The translations under genes were made by a program, and so were the position numbers. A DNA stretch of 64,000 nucleotides from Marinobacter goseongensis (GTDB taxonomy: Bacteria; Pseudomonadota; Gammaproteobacteria; Pseudomonadales; Oleiphilaceae), in the NCBI RefSeq assembly GCF_023156235.1, contig NZ_JAKZAI010000004.1, forward strand, positions 186,001-250,000, written 5' to 3'. Each line of letters opens with the position of its first letter. Positions within the stretch are counted from its first letter, which is position 1. Shown one piece after another: positions 35,129 to 44,301 of the stretch. The notes below the pieces were generated by a model, which worked only from the letters and a program-made list of their open reading frames with translations, was not told where the DNA came from and did not search any database.

Positions 35129-36709
35129 ATGAATCAGTCAGCACAGATTGCCATTATCGGTACCGGTTTCTCCGGGCTGGGCATGGGTATCAAACTCAAG
35201 GAAGCGGGTTACGACAACTTCGTCATTCTCGAGCAGAGTGACGACATCGGCGGCACCTGGCATGAGAACCACTACCCGGGTTGTGCCTGTGACGTACAAT
35301 CCGCCCTGTACTCGTTCTCGTTTGAACAGAATCCTGACTGGAGCCGCATGTACGCCCAGCAGAAAGAGATCAAAGCGTATCTCAAGCGCTGTGCCGAAAA
35401 GTACGGGCTGACCGAGCACATCAAACTGAACACCCACGTGGCCGGCGCCCGCTTTGACGAGAAAACCCAGAGCTGGACGGTGGAAATCTGCGACAGCCCG
35501 AAGCTCTGGGCCTACATGCAGAACAAGGGCCTGAATCCCGGCGACAAGCTGGATCGCAAGGATAAGGAGCTGCCGAAGTTCAGCTCGTTCAAGGCTGACA
35601 TCGTGGTGTCCGGCATGGGCGGCCTGAGCACCCCCGCGTACCCGAACGTCAAAGGCATCGAGACCTTCACCGGCACTAGCTTCCACTCCCAGGACTGGGA
35701 CCACAGCTACGACTTCAAAGGCAAGTGGGTGGCGGTGATCGGCACCGGCGCCTCGGCCATTCAGTTCGTGCCGGAAGTGGCCAAAGAAGCTGGCCATCTG
35801 GATCTGTACCAGCGCACGCCGCCGTGGATTGTGCCCAAGCCGGACCGCGAGATCCGTCCGCTGGAAAAGCTGATGTTCCGCAAGTTCCCGCAGACCCTCA
35901 ACGCCTTCCGCCAGAGCATTTACTGGATGCTGGAAGCGCGAGTACTGGGTTTCGTGGGTAACCCGCGCATCCTCAAGATCGGGGAATTGCAGGCCCGTCG
36001 CCACATTCGTAACCAGATCAAGGACAAGGAACTCCGCAAGAAAGTAACGCCGGATTTCCACTTCGGCTGCAAGCGGGTGCTGATCTCCAACAACTACTAC
36101 CCGGCCCTGGCCCAGGACAACGTGGATGTGCTCACCGACGGCATCCGGGAAGTGCGCGGCAATGTGATTGTGGACAACAACGGCAACGAGCGGGAAGTGG
36201 ACTGCATCATCTACGGCACCGGCTTCAAGGCCCAGGACCCGATTCCCGCTGGTATGGTCTACGGCCGCAACGGCGAGGATCTGCTGGACGCCTGGAAAGA
36301 CGGCGCGGAAGCCTACAAGGGCAGCGCTATTGCCGGTTTCCCCAACTTCTTCATGCTGATGGGACCGAACACCGGCCTCGGCCACAGCTCCATGGTGTAC
36401 ATGATCGAAAGCCAGATCCAGTACGTGATGGATGCCCTGAAGAAGATGGACAAGCACGGCTGGAAGAGCGTGGAAGTGAAGGAAGACGCGCTCAGCCAGT
36501 ACAACGCATCCATTCACGCCAAGCTGGGTGAGTCGGTGTGGCAGACCGGGTGCAAGAGCTGGTACGTGAATGAAAATGGCAAGAACACCACCCTGTGGCC
36601 GGGCTTCACGTGGCAGTTCCGCCAGCAGACCAAGCGGTTTGATGCGGCGCAGTATGTGTGTGAGCCGGCAGGCGAACTGGCAGGTGACAGCGTCGCTGCC
36701 AGCGCCTGA
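35129..36709 (+). CDS. Baeyer-Villiger-type flavin monooxygenase
   Basis: A 526-residue NADPH- and FAD-dependent enzyme. GTGFSG is at 11-16, GTGASA at 205-210, and the BVMO fingerprint FTGTSFHSQDWD at 180-191, matching the consensus ending WD. An insertion of about 25 residues (125-152, rich in Lys and Asp) before the fingerprint makes it longer than its paralogue at 5325-6830. It diverges from a FabR-like TetR regulator and converges on a beta-oxidation operon, so it may turn a ketone into an ester whose acid product is then degraded. The substrate is inferred only from context. Confidence 0.88.
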   Translation: MNQSAQIAIIGTGFSGLGMGIKLKEAGYDNFVILEQSDDIGGTWHENHYPGCACDVQSALYSFSFEQNPDWSRMYAQQKEIKAYLKRCAEKYGLTEHIKLNTHVAGARFDEKTQSWTVEICDSPKLWAYMQNKGLNPGDKLDRKDKELPKFSSFKADIVVSGMGGLSTPAYPNVKGIETFTGTSFHSQDWDHSYDFKGKWVAVIGTGASAIQFVPEVAKEAGHLDLYQRTPPWIVPKPDREIRPLEKLMFRKFPQTLNAFRQSIYWMLEARVLGFVGNPRILKIGELQARRHIRNQIKDKELRKKVTPDFHFGCKRVLISNNYYPALAQDNVDVLTDGIREVRGNVIVDNNGNEREVDCIIYGTGFKAQDPIPAGMVYGRNGEDLLDAWKDGAEAYKGSAIAGFPNFFMLMGPNTGLGHSSMVYMIESQIQYVMDALKKMDKHGWKSVEVKEDALSQYNASIHAKLGESVWQTGCKSWYVNENGKNTTLWPGFTWQFRQQTKRFDAAQYVCEPAGELAGDSVAASA

Positions 36710-36736
36710 GGAATTCCGGTAGAACGTGAGAAACGT

Positions 36737-36770
36737 CAGTAAAAAGGGGCCAAGAGGCCCCTTTTTACTG
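36737..36770. terminator. Bidirectional terminator between the monooxygenase and SDR genes
   Basis: A perfect 15-bp stem, CAGTAAAAAGGGGCC (36737-36751) with GGCCCCTTTTTACTG (36756-36770), has the loop AAGA. The T-runs inside each right arm make it functional in both directions for these convergent genes. Confidence 0.93.
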
Positions 36771-36797
36771 TCTGCAACTGACCGGTAAGCCCAGCGA

Positions 36798-37574
36798 TTA
36801 ACTCACCAGGGTGCCGCCATCCACAGCCAGGCACTGCCCGGTAATATGCCGCCCGGCCTCGGAGGCTAGCAGTACCGCAGCGCCTTTCAGGTCCTCCTCG
36901 CCACCAAAGCGGTTCAACGGAATGCGCTGCAGCATGGTTTCGCCCTGAGCATCCAGCAGGCCCTGAGACATCTTTGACGGGAAGAAGCCCGGGCACAGAG
37001 CGTTCACGTTGATGTTGTAGTGGCCCCATTCGGACGCCAGCGCACGAGTGAAGTTCACCATGGCACCTTTGCTGGTGTTGTAGGCGATGGTTTTCATCCC
37101 CTCCGGGTTGCCGGACAGGCCCGCGATGGAGGCGATGTTGATCACCTTGCCGGTGTTGCGGGGAATCATGCAGCGCTTGCCGACGGTCTGGGTGAGAAAG
37201 AAGCTTGCGTTGACGTTCAGGTTCATCACCTTCATCCAGCCTTCCGCCGGGTAGTCCTCTGCCGGTGCACCCCAGGTGGCGCCCGCGTTGTTGATGAGGA
37301 TGTCGATGTCCCCCAGCTGTTCGACGACCTGATCCACCACTTTGGGAATGCCTTCCAGATTGCCGAGGTCGGCGGCGATGGTCACCACCGTCACGCCTTG
37401 GCTCTCCAGATGTGCCTTGGCCTCATCCAGTTCGTGCTGCTTGCGGGCGCTGATGGCGATTCGCGCGCCCAGCTCGCCGAGGGCTTCGGCCATCTGCAGA
37501 CCCAGGCCACGGGAGCCGCCGGTGATGAAGGCGACCTTGCCGGTCAGGTCCAGTAACTGTTTTACACTCATCAT
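36798..37574 (-). CDS. Short-chain dehydrogenase/reductase
   Basis: A 258-residue NAD(P)-dependent oxidoreductase. The dinucleotide motif TGGSRGLGLQMAEALG is followed by NNAGATWG, catalytic Ser in NIASIAGLSG, the YNTSKGA Tyr-x3-Lys pair and LCPGFFPSKM. It probably oxidises a hydroxy intermediate or reduces a ketone. It is the last gene of a five-gene minus-strand cluster with two acyl-CoA dehydrogenases, thiolase and the FadB/J-like protein, and starts 15 bases after its neighbour. Confidence 0.9.
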   Translation of the reverse strand: MMSVKQLLDLTGKVAFITGGSRGLGLQMAEALGELGARIAISARKQHELDEAKAHLESQGVTVVTIAADLGNLEGIPKVVDQVVEQLGDIDILINNAGATWGAPAEDYPAEGWMKVMNLNVNASFFLTQTVGKRCMIPRNTGKVINIASIAGLSGNPEGMKTIAYNTSKGAMVNFTRALASEWGHYNINVNALCPGFFPSKMSQGLLDAQGETMLQRIPLNRFGGEEDLKGAAVLLASEAGRHITGQCLAVDGGTLVS

Positions 37575-37589
37575 GCTCTCCTTGAGGGT

Positions 37590-38738
37590 TCAGGCGGTCT
37601 TCGCCAGCAAGCCGTCGCTGACCTGTGCCAGGTGATGATCGGCATCGCCGAACAGCAGGTTGATCAGGGTCAGGCGCTTGAACAGGTGGGCGGCGAACAT
37701 CTCGTCGGTCACGCCCATACCACCGTGCAATTGTACCCCTTCCTGCCCCACAAACCGTGCAGCCTGGCCCACCAGGGTCTTGGCCATGGAAACGGCTTCA
37801 CGGCGGCGGGCGCGGTCACCGGAGTCCGCTTCGCTGGCGGCGAGAATGGCCATCGTTCTGGCCTGCTCGGTGTGGATGAACATGTCTGCCATACGATGCT
37901 GGAGCGCCTGAAACTTACCGATGGGCACGCCGAACTGCTTGCGGGTCTTGATGTATTCCAGCGTCGCGGCGTTCATGGCTTCCATGGCGCCAACAGCTTC
38001 GGCACACAGCGCGGCAATGCCCAGGTCCACCGTTTTCTCGATGATCGGGAAGGCTTCTCCCACGGTGCCAATCAGGTTGTCGGCGCTGACCGCCACCTTG
38101 TTGAACCGTATCTCGGCAGTGCGGTGGCCATCGTGGGTGGCAAAGTCATCCACGGTGACACCGTTGGCATGGCGATCCACCAGAAACAGGGACAGCCCGG
38201 CTTCCTCGTTGACGTCACCACGGGTGCGCGCGGAAACAATCAGCTGGCTGGCCTGGCCACCGTGCAACACTGCGGTTTTCTGGCCGCTGATCAGGAACCG
38301 CTCGCCATCTTTACGGGCGGAGGTCCGCACATGGCTAAGGTTGTAGCGTGCCCCAGGCTCACTATGGGCCAGGGCCAGCAGCCGTTCACCGCTGGCGATG
38401 CCGGGCAGGATGTCGGCTTTCTGGGCCTCGTTTCCGGCGTCGCGGATCAGCCCGCCGGCGAGCACCACGGTGGCCAAGTAGGGTTCCACCACCAGGCCGC
38501 GGCCGAGATTCTCCATCACCACCAGGGTGTCGATGGCGTTGCCGCCCAGCCCGTCGTAGTCTTCCGGAAAGGTGAACCCGAGCAGGCCCATCTCCGCCAG
38601 CGCGGACCAGGTGGCGGCAACGGTACCGTACCCGGAATGGATGATGTTCCCGCGCTTTTCGAAACTGTATTCGTTGGTCACAAAGCGGCGCAGAGAATCG
38701 CTCAGCATTTGCTGTTCTTCGGTCAGATCAAAACTCAT
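37590..38738 (-). CDS. Acyl-CoA dehydrogenase
   Basis: A 382-residue FAD enzyme. It has the N-terminal helical domain (LTEEQQMLSDSLRRFV), the middle beta domain with AHSEPGARYNLSHV, and the C-terminal helical bundle with QFGVPIGKFQALQHRMADM and QLHGGMGVTDE. It introduces the alpha-beta double bond in an acyl-CoA. It follows the other dehydrogenase gene by 35 bases. Such paired, unequal dehydrogenases are common where branched, cyclic or steroid-like acyl-CoAs are degraded by heteromeric enzymes; that reading is inference. Confidence 0.9.
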   Translation of the reverse strand: MSFDLTEEQQMLSDSLRRFVTNEYSFEKRGNIIHSGYGTVAATWSALAEMGLLGFTFPEDYDGLGGNAIDTLVVMENLGRGLVVEPYLATVVLAGGLIRDAGNEAQKADILPGIASGERLLALAHSEPGARYNLSHVRTSARKDGERFLISGQKTAVLHGGQASQLIVSARTRGDVNEEAGLSLFLVDRHANGVTVDDFATHDGHRTAEIRFNKVAVSADNLIGTVGEAFPIIEKTVDLGIAALCAEAVGAMEAMNAATLEYIKTRKQFGVPIGKFQALQHRMADMFIHTEQARTMAILAASEADSGDRARRREAVSMAKTLVGQAARFVGQEGVQLHGGMGVTDEMFAAHLFKRLTLINLLFGDADHHLAQVSDGLLAKTA

Positions 38739-38773
38739 AAAATTATCTCCAGACTTCGAGGCTGCCGAATGGG

Positions 38774-39961
38774 TTACAGACCCAGCACGAGTTGCGCGAT
38801 GATATTGCGCTGGATCTCGTTGGACCCGCCAAAGATCGACAGCTTGCGCATGTTGAAGTAATCGCCGGCGGCGGGGGTGGCATCGATCGAACCGCTGCGC
38901 GGGCCGTTGTAGTTCAGTTCCAGCGCGTCCGGAATATGGGCGATGGCATCCTGGCCGGTGGCCTCCATCAGCATTTCAAACAGCTGCTGACCAATCTCGG
39001 TACCGCGAATTTTCAGGATCGACGCCTGGGGCCCGGGACCGCGCTTGTCCGTGAGCACCCGCAACACGGTCAGCTCCAGAGCCCGCAGTTCCATATCCAG
39101 CTGTGCCAGGCGGTCGCGGAAGCGGGTATTCTCGATCAGCGGCCGCTGGCCATCCTGCTCTTCCCGCGCCGCGGCCTTGAGGCGCTTCATCAACGCCTTC
39201 CACTGACCCACGTTGGCCAGGCCGGTGCGCTCATGACCCAGCAGGAACTTGGCGTAGGTCCAGCCCTGGTTTTCTTCGCCGATCAGGTTTTCCGCGGGTA
39301 CCTTCACGTTGTCGAAGTAGACCTCGTTAATCTCATGCTCACCGTCCAGCATGATGATGGGCCGAACCTCGATGCCCGGGGTGTTCATGTCGATCAACAG
39401 GAAGGAGATGCCCTGCTGCGGTTTACCCTCAGTGCTGGTGCGCACCAGGCAGAAAATCCAGTCCGCATGCTGGCCCAGGGTGGTCCAGGTTTTCTGGCCG
39501 TTGACCACGTAGTGGTCGCCCTCGAGTTTGGCGGAGGTGCGTAGCGAGGCCAGGTCTGAACCGGCACCGGGCTCGGAATAGCCCTGGCACCACCAGTCTT
39601 CACCACTGAGAATGCCCGGCAGGAAGCGCTGTTTCTGCGCGTCATTACCGAACGTCATGATCACCGGCGCGACCATGCGCAGGCCGAAGTCGAGCTGGCG
39701 AGGAGCGCCAGCGAGAGCACATTCTTCCTCGAAGAGGATCTGCTCAATCGGGCTCCAGCTGGTGCCGCCGTATTCTTTCGGCCAAGTTGAGGCGCCCCAG
39801 CCCTGATCAAACAGGATTTTCTGCCAGCGCTCGGTCATGGCTTTGTCCGGTCGCAGGCGTTTCTGCACTCGTTCGCGGATGTCGTCTGGCAGGTTGTCTG
39901 CCAGAAACTGTCGAACTTCGGCGCGGAAGGCCTCTTGTTCCGGGGTGTAATTCAGATCCAT
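38774..39961 (-). CDS. Acyl-CoA dehydrogenase
   Basis: A 395-residue FAD enzyme. The N-terminus (YTPEQEAFRAEVRQFLADNL) and WSPIEQILFEEECALAG, GYSEPGAGSDLASLRT, KTWTTLGQHADW and the C-terminal LSIFGGSNEIQRNIIAQ place it firmly in the family, in the subgroup often annotated as pimeloyl- or long/branched-chain acyl-CoA dehydrogenases. It lies between thiolase (173 bases upstream) and the second dehydrogenase. It may form an alpha2-beta2 enzyme with its neighbour. Confidence 0.92.
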   Translation of the reverse strand: MDLNYTPEQEAFRAEVRQFLADNLPDDIRERVQKRLRPDKAMTERWQKILFDQGWGASTWPKEYGGTSWSPIEQILFEEECALAGAPRQLDFGLRMVAPVIMTFGNDAQKQRFLPGILSGEDWWCQGYSEPGAGSDLASLRTSAKLEGDHYVVNGQKTWTTLGQHADWIFCLVRTSTEGKPQQGISFLLIDMNTPGIEVRPIIMLDGEHEINEVYFDNVKVPAENLIGEENQGWTYAKFLLGHERTGLANVGQWKALMKRLKAAAREEQDGQRPLIENTRFRDRLAQLDMELRALELTVLRVLTDKRGPGPQASILKIRGTEIGQQLFEMLMEATGQDAIAHIPDALELNYNGPRSGSIDATPAAGDYFNMRKLSIFGGSNEIQRNIIAQLVLGL

Positions 39962-40062
39962 GGTGCACCTCTTCTGTTGGTTGAGGTCGTTGGCTCCTTG
40001 TTTAGGAGCCGCCTTAGAGTTTGGTATAGCGCGTCTTCAAGCCCGAGAGTGGCGCCGACCAG

Positions 40063-40125
40063 GTATATCCCCTTTCAAAACACGCTCCTTCGGCACATCC
40101 ATGTGACGCTTGGGCTCCGCCGTGC
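40063..40125. repeat. Possible degraded relative of the palindromic elements
   Basis: CTTTCAAAACACGCTC (40072-40087) is followed by the palindrome CACATCCATGTG and GCTTGGGCTCCGC. The 12-mer CAAAACACGCTC recurs exactly at 63593-63604, also just past the stop codon of a minus-strand gene. Both resemble the CTTCCGAAAATGCTC end of the long palindromic elements. No matching second arm is visible, so this would be a half or eroded copy. A 7-bp hairpin (39992-40010) lies nearby. Confidence 0.4.
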
Positions 40126-40134
40126 ACTCAGGCC

Positions 40135-41316
40135 TCAGGCAACCTCAAACAGACCGGCCGCACCCATACCGGTACCTACGCACATGGTAACAACGACGTA
40201 TTTAACGCCACGGCGCTTGCCTTCGATCAGGGCGTGGCCGACCAGGCGGGAACCGGTGGTGCCGTAGGGGTGACCGACGGCGATGGCGCCGCCGTTGACG
40301 TTCAGGCGGTCCATCGGGATGCCCAGTTTGCGCTGGCAGTACAGAACCTGAACGGCGAAGGCCTCGTTGAGTTCCCACAGGCCGATGTCGTCGACCGTGA
40401 GGCCGGCGCGCTTGAGCAGTTTGGGTACCGCGAATACCGGGCCGATGCCCATTTCGTCCGGTTCACAACCGGCCACAGCGAAGCCACGGAAGATACCCAG
40501 CGGAGTCGCGCCGCGCTGTTCGGCAATTTTGCTGTCCATCAGCACACAGGCCGAAGCACCGTCGGAGAACTGGCTGGCGTTGCCGGCGGTGACCACGCCG
40601 CCTTCCATCGCGGAGCGGATTTTACTGACGCCTTCCAGGTTGGTACCGGGGCGAATGCCTTCGTCCTGGCTGACGGTGACTTCCTGGCTGCTGAGCTGAC
40701 CGGTGGCCTTGTCGGCAACACCCATGGTGGTCGTGATCGGTACGATTTCGTCGTCGAATTTACCGTCCTGGCGAGCCTGATCAGCCAGGGTCTGGCTGCG
40801 GACGCCGTATTCATCCATGTCTTCTTTCTTGATGCCGTAACGCTTGGCCACGGTTTCGGCGGTGTCCAGCATGGACCAGTAAAGCTCTGGCTTGTTCTTT
40901 GCCAGCCAGGGTTCCATGAAGTAGTTCTGGTTGACGTTGGCCTGGACGGTGGAGATGGATTCCACGCCGCCGGCGACCATCACCGGCACCCGGTCCACAG
41001 CAATGTGGTGCGCCGCCATGGCAATCGCCTGCAGGCCGGAGGAGCAGAAGCGGTTGATGGTTGCGCCCGCCACGGAGACCGGCAGGCCGGCACGGATGGC
41101 GCCCATACGGGCGACGTCGTTACCGGTGGAGCCTTCCGGCAGGGCACAGCCCATCAGTACGTCTTCGATTTCGTTGGGGTCGACTTTCGAGCGCTCGACC
41201 GCGTGCTGGATGGCGTGGCCCGCGAGGGTCGCACCGTGGGTCATGTTCAGGCCGCCGCGCCAGGATTTGGCCAGGGGCGTGCGGGCGGTGGATACGATGA
41301 CAACATCATTAGACAT
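40135..41316 (-). CDS. Acetyl-CoA C-acyltransferase (thiolase)
   Basis: A 393-residue thiolase II-type enzyme catalysing the last step of beta-oxidation. Active-site Cys91 is in [10 protein letters not shown], the His is in [14 protein letters not shown], and the second Cys is in [13 protein letters not shown]. It lies 73 bases downstream of the FadB/J-like gene on the same strand, so together they form the trifunctional beta-oxidation complex of this operon. FadA-type is likely, but no subtype can be assigned with certainty. Confidence 0.95.
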   Translation of the reverse strand: MSNDVVIVSTARTPLAKSWRGGLNMTHGATLAGHAIQHAVERSKVDPNEIEDVLMGCALPEGSTGNDVARMGAIRAGLPVSVAGATINRFCSSGLQAIAMAAHHIAVDRVPVMVAGGVESISTVQANVNQNYFMEPWLAKNKPELYWSMLDTAETVAKRYGIKKEDMDEYGVRSQTLADQARQDGKFDDEIVPITTTMGVADKATGQLSSQEVTVSQDEGIRPGTNLEGVSKIRSAMEGGVVTAGNASQFSDGASACVLMDSKIAEQRGATPLGIFRGFAVAGCEPDEMGIGPVFAVPKLLKRAGLTVDDIGLWELNEAFAVQVLYCQRKLGIPMDRLNVNGGAIAVGHPYGTTGSRLVGHALIEGKRRGVKYVVVTMCVGTGMGAAGLFEVA

Positions 41317-41389
41317 AACAATTCTCCTCAGGTCGGGGCTGCGGTCCTTCGATAAGGGATAGGCAGCCCCGGATCAATTCGCGGACCGG

Positions 41390-43486
41390 TTATTTAGCGT
41401 CGAAACCCTTGCCTTCCTCAGCGCGCCTGGCCAGCAGCGCCGCCGGCTCCCAGAAACCTGGCTGGGTGTGGCGGTCTTCGGTAAAGGCCTGCATGGCGCG
41501 CACCACGTTGGGCAGCCCGACTTCCTCGGCGTAACGCATGGGGCCGCCGCGGAACACGGGGAAGCCGTAACCGGTCAGGTACACCATGTCGATGTCGGAG
41601 GCGCGCTGGGCGATGCCTTCGTCCAGAATCTGGGCGCCTTCGTTGACCAGGGCATAGACACAACGCTCGACGATTTCCTGGTTGCTGATCTTGCGCGGGG
41701 TGATGCCCAGCTCGGCGCGGACTTCGTCCACGACCTTGTCTACTTCGGGATCGTGCAGGGCGTTGCGGTTGCCGGGCTCATAGCGGTAGAAACCGGCGCC
41801 GGTCTTCTGGCCGTAGCGGCCCATTTCACAGATGCGGTCGGCGACCACCATCTTCACCATGTCCGGGTTTTCCTCGTACTGGCGCTTGCGGATGGCCCAG
41901 CCGATGTCCCCGCCGGCGAGGTCGGCCATGCGCAGCGGGCCCATGGCAAAGCCGAACTTCTCGATGGCCTTGTCGATCTGCTGGACGCTGGCGCCTTCTT
42001 CCAGCATCAGCAGGGCTTCGCGCTGGTACTGGTTGATCATGCGGTTACCGATAAAGCCGTCGCAAACGCCGGAAACCACGGCGGTCTTGCGGATGGCTTT
42101 GGCCAGTTTCATGGCGGTGGCCAGTACGTCCTTGGCGGTCTTCTCGCCACGCACCACTTCCAGCAGCTTCATGATGTTGGCCGGGCTGAAGAAGTGCAGG
42201 CCGATGACGTCTTCCGGGCGCCTGGTGAAGCTGGCGATCTTGTTCAGGTCCAGCGTCGAGGTGTTGGAGGCCAGGATGGCGCCAGGCTTGCACACTTCGT
42301 CCAGTTTCTCGAACACGGACTGTTTGACACCCATTTCCTCGAACACCGCCTCGATCACCAGGTCGACGTCGCTGAGGTCGTCATAGGTGAGGGAGGGTTT
42401 GAGCAGCGCCAATTTGGCTTTGGCCTTGTCTTCACTCATGCGGCCTTTCTTGACCTGGCTTTCGTAGACTTTCTGGATGGCGGCGACACCACGGTCCAGA
42501 CCTTCCTGCTTCATTTCCACCAGTGTCACCGGGATGCCGGCGTTGAGGAAGTTGATGCTGATGCCGGTACCCATGGTGCCACCACCGATCACGCCCACGT
42601 TCTTGATGTCGCGAACCGGTGTGTCAGAGGGCACATCAGCAATCTTGCTGGTCAGGCGCTCGGAGAAAAACGCGTGGCGCAGAGCGCGGGATTCCGGAGT
42701 CTGCATCAGGTTAACGAACGCTTCGCGCTCGACTTCCATGCCCTTGTCGAAGGGCAGGGTCACCGCAGCTTTCACGGCCTCGACACACTTCAGCGGCGCC
42801 GGGTAGTTCTTGGTCATGGCGCCGACGGTGTTCTTGGTGAACATGAAGAAGCCTTCCGGATTCGGATGTTTGGCTTTCAGGTCACGCACTTTCTTCAGTG
42901 GCAGGTTTTCGCTGACGACCTTGGTGGCGTAGGCGATGGCGGCGTCCAGCAGATCGCCGTCGATAATCTCATCGAACAGGGCGCTGCCCTTGAACTGTTT
43001 GGCAGGCACAACGCTGCCGGAGACGATCATGTTTACGGCATGCTCGGCCCCGATCACGCGGGGCAAACGCTGGGTACCGCCAGCGCCGGGCAGCAGCCCC
43101 AGTTTGACTTCTGGCAGAGCGATCTGCGCGTCCGGTTTGGCAATGCGGTAGTGACAGCCCAGGGCCAGCTCCAGACCGCCGCCCATGCAGGCACCGCTGA
43201 TGGCCGCGATTACCGGCTTGCGGCTGCTTTCGACATAGTTGATTACGGTGTTCAGGTTGGGCTCGGCGGTGGCTTTGGCGCTGCCGAACTCGCTGATGTC
43301 GGCGCCGCCGGAGAAGGCGCGGTCGGAGCCGATCAGTACCACGGCCTGGACGGCATCATCGGCTTCCGCCTGGCGGATGCCGTCAACGATGCCCCGGCGC
43401 AGGTCGAAGCCGAGGCCGTTGACCGGTGGGTTGTCGAGGCGAATGACGGCGATGTTGCCGTTCACATCGTAATGGGCAGTACTCAT
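41390..43486 (-). CDS. Multifunctional enoyl-CoA hydratase / 3-hydroxyacyl-CoA dehydrogenase (FadB/FadJ-like)
   Basis: A 698-residue protein. The crotonase domain (about 1-190) has SDRAFSGGADISEF, GACMGGGLELALGC and PEVKLGLLPGAGGTQRLPR. The NAD-binding dehydrogenase domain starts with VGVIGGGTMGTGI, has HFFSPANIMKLLEVVRG and two C-terminal 3HCDH segments. It performs hydration and oxidation of acyl-CoA intermediates. The frame is open to 43579, but ATG 43486 has AGGGAG seven bases upstream. It is the first gene of the cluster down to 36798 and lies next to two TetR-type operators. Confidence 0.93.
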   Translation of the reverse strand: MSTAHYDVNGNIAVIRLDNPPVNGLGFDLRRGIVDGIRQAEADDAVQAVVLIGSDRAFSGGADISEFGSAKATAEPNLNTVINYVESSRKPVIAAISGACMGGGLELALGCHYRIAKPDAQIALPEVKLGLLPGAGGTQRLPRVIGAEHAVNMIVSGSVVPAKQFKGSALFDEIIDGDLLDAAIAYATKVVSENLPLKKVRDLKAKHPNPEGFFMFTKNTVGAMTKNYPAPLKCVEAVKAAVTLPFDKGMEVEREAFVNLMQTPESRALRHAFFSERLTSKIADVPSDTPVRDIKNVGVIGGGTMGTGISINFLNAGIPVTLVEMKQEGLDRGVAAIQKVYESQVKKGRMSEDKAKAKLALLKPSLTYDDLSDVDLVIEAVFEEMGVKQSVFEKLDEVCKPGAILASNTSTLDLNKIASFTRRPEDVIGLHFFSPANIMKLLEVVRGEKTAKDVLATAMKLAKAIRKTAVVSGVCDGFIGNRMINQYQREALLMLEEGASVQQIDKAIEKFGFAMGPLRMADLAGGDIGWAIRKRQYEENPDMVKMVVADRICEMGRYGQKTGAGFYRYEPGNRNALHDPEVDKVVDEVRAELGITPRKISNQEIVERCVYALVNEGAQILDEGIAQRASDIDMVYLTGYGFPVFRGGPMRYAEEVGLPNVVRAMQAFTEDRHTQPGFWEPAALLARRAEEGKGFDAK

Positions 43487-43554
43487 AGGGTAGCTCCCTG
43501 TTATTGGCATCGGTTTGAATCGGGGTTGTGCACGGACGCTGTATTGAATTATCC

Positions 43555-43591
43555 ATACACTGGTGTATTGTTTGTCCATACACTAATGTAT
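43555..43591. promoter_or_regulatory. Paired TetR-type operators of the beta-oxidation operon
   Basis: Site 1 is the perfect 14-bp palindrome ATACAC-TG-GTGTAT (43555-43568). Site 2 is ATACAC-TA-ATGTAT (43578-43591) with one mismatch. Both are preceded by CC and are 23 bases apart. They lie 69-105 bases upstream of the fadB/J-like ATG and 90 bases upstream of the divergent TetR gene, whose product probably binds them, repressing the operon and itself. Confidence 0.75.
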
Positions 43592-43680
43592 GTTTCAGGC
43601 AGGGTCAACGCTTTCAAACTTGTGGCCGCCGTTGATGTAGAATCCACTCCCAATCGCCAGCAGCAGGACCAGAATCCAAT

Positions 43681-44301
43681 ATGACGGACGCCAAACCGCC
43701 GAAACGCTCCCGCCGCAAGACGCCGGAGAAGGCGCAACTGACCCGCGACGACTGGCTGGATGCTGCGGCCGGAGAAATTGCGGCCGGCGGCTTCAGTCAC
43801 CTGCGGGTGCTGACGCTGGCCAAGAAGCTTGGCGTTACCCGCGGCAGTTTCTACTGGCATTTCAGGGATCATGAGGATTTGGTGGTCAGCTTTCTCGACC
43901 GCTGGCGAGACCGCCGCCTCCACGAACTTCAGTACTGGAAGCCCAAAGGGGGGGATGTGGAAACCGAGCTGCGGCAGATTCTGGAGCTGCTGCTGACCGA
44001 TGCCTCCCGCAACATCCGGCGCCTGCAGGTGGAACTGGCGGTGCGGGATTTTGCCCGCCGGAACGATTACGCTGCGGATCTCGTTACCGAGGTGGATGAA
44101 GCGCGGATCAGTCAGAACTGTGAACTCTATGAACGGCTCAGCAGCAATCCCCAGCGTATCCGCGACCTGTCCCTGCTGATGTACGTGGCCACCATCGGAT
44201 CCCAGGTGGTGCTCACGGGCAAGAAGGGCGACGCCGAAACCATCCGCCGGGTGGAAGACCTGATGGCGCGGGTGGCGCTGGGACAGCGTGATGGTGACTA
44301 G
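43681..44301 (+). CDS. TetR family regulator, probable repressor of the beta-oxidation operon
   Basis: A 206-residue protein with a basic N-terminal tail (KPPKRSRRKTPEK) and helix-turn-helix FSHLRVLTLAKKLGVTRGSFYWHF. The ligand-binding half is helical. It is divergent from the FadB/J-like gene, and the two palindromes between them are natural targets. By analogy with FadR/PsrA-type regulators an acyl-CoA could be the inducer, which is inference. Its last 14 bases overlap the next gene, indicating co-transcription. Confidence 0.88.
   Translation: MTDAKPPKRSRRKTPEKAQLTRDDWLDAAAGEIAAGGFSHLRVLTLAKKLGVTRGSFYWHFRDHEDLVVSFLDRWRDRRLHELQYWKPKGGDVETELRQILELLLTDASRNIRRLQVELAVRDFARRNDYAADLVTEVDEARISQNCELYERLSSNPQRIRDLSLLMYVATIGSQVVLTGKKGDAETIRRVEDLMARVALGQRDGD

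Noticed and set aside
35138..36517. 459-codon open frame antisense to the second monooxygenase
   Set aside because: It is a shadow of a gene with clear FAD, NADPH and BVMO motifs.
41468..43684. 738-codon open frame antisense to the FadB/J-like gene
   Set aside because: It mirrors a well-supported gene in GC-rich DNA, has no ribosome site and no recognisable domain; it is a composition artefact.
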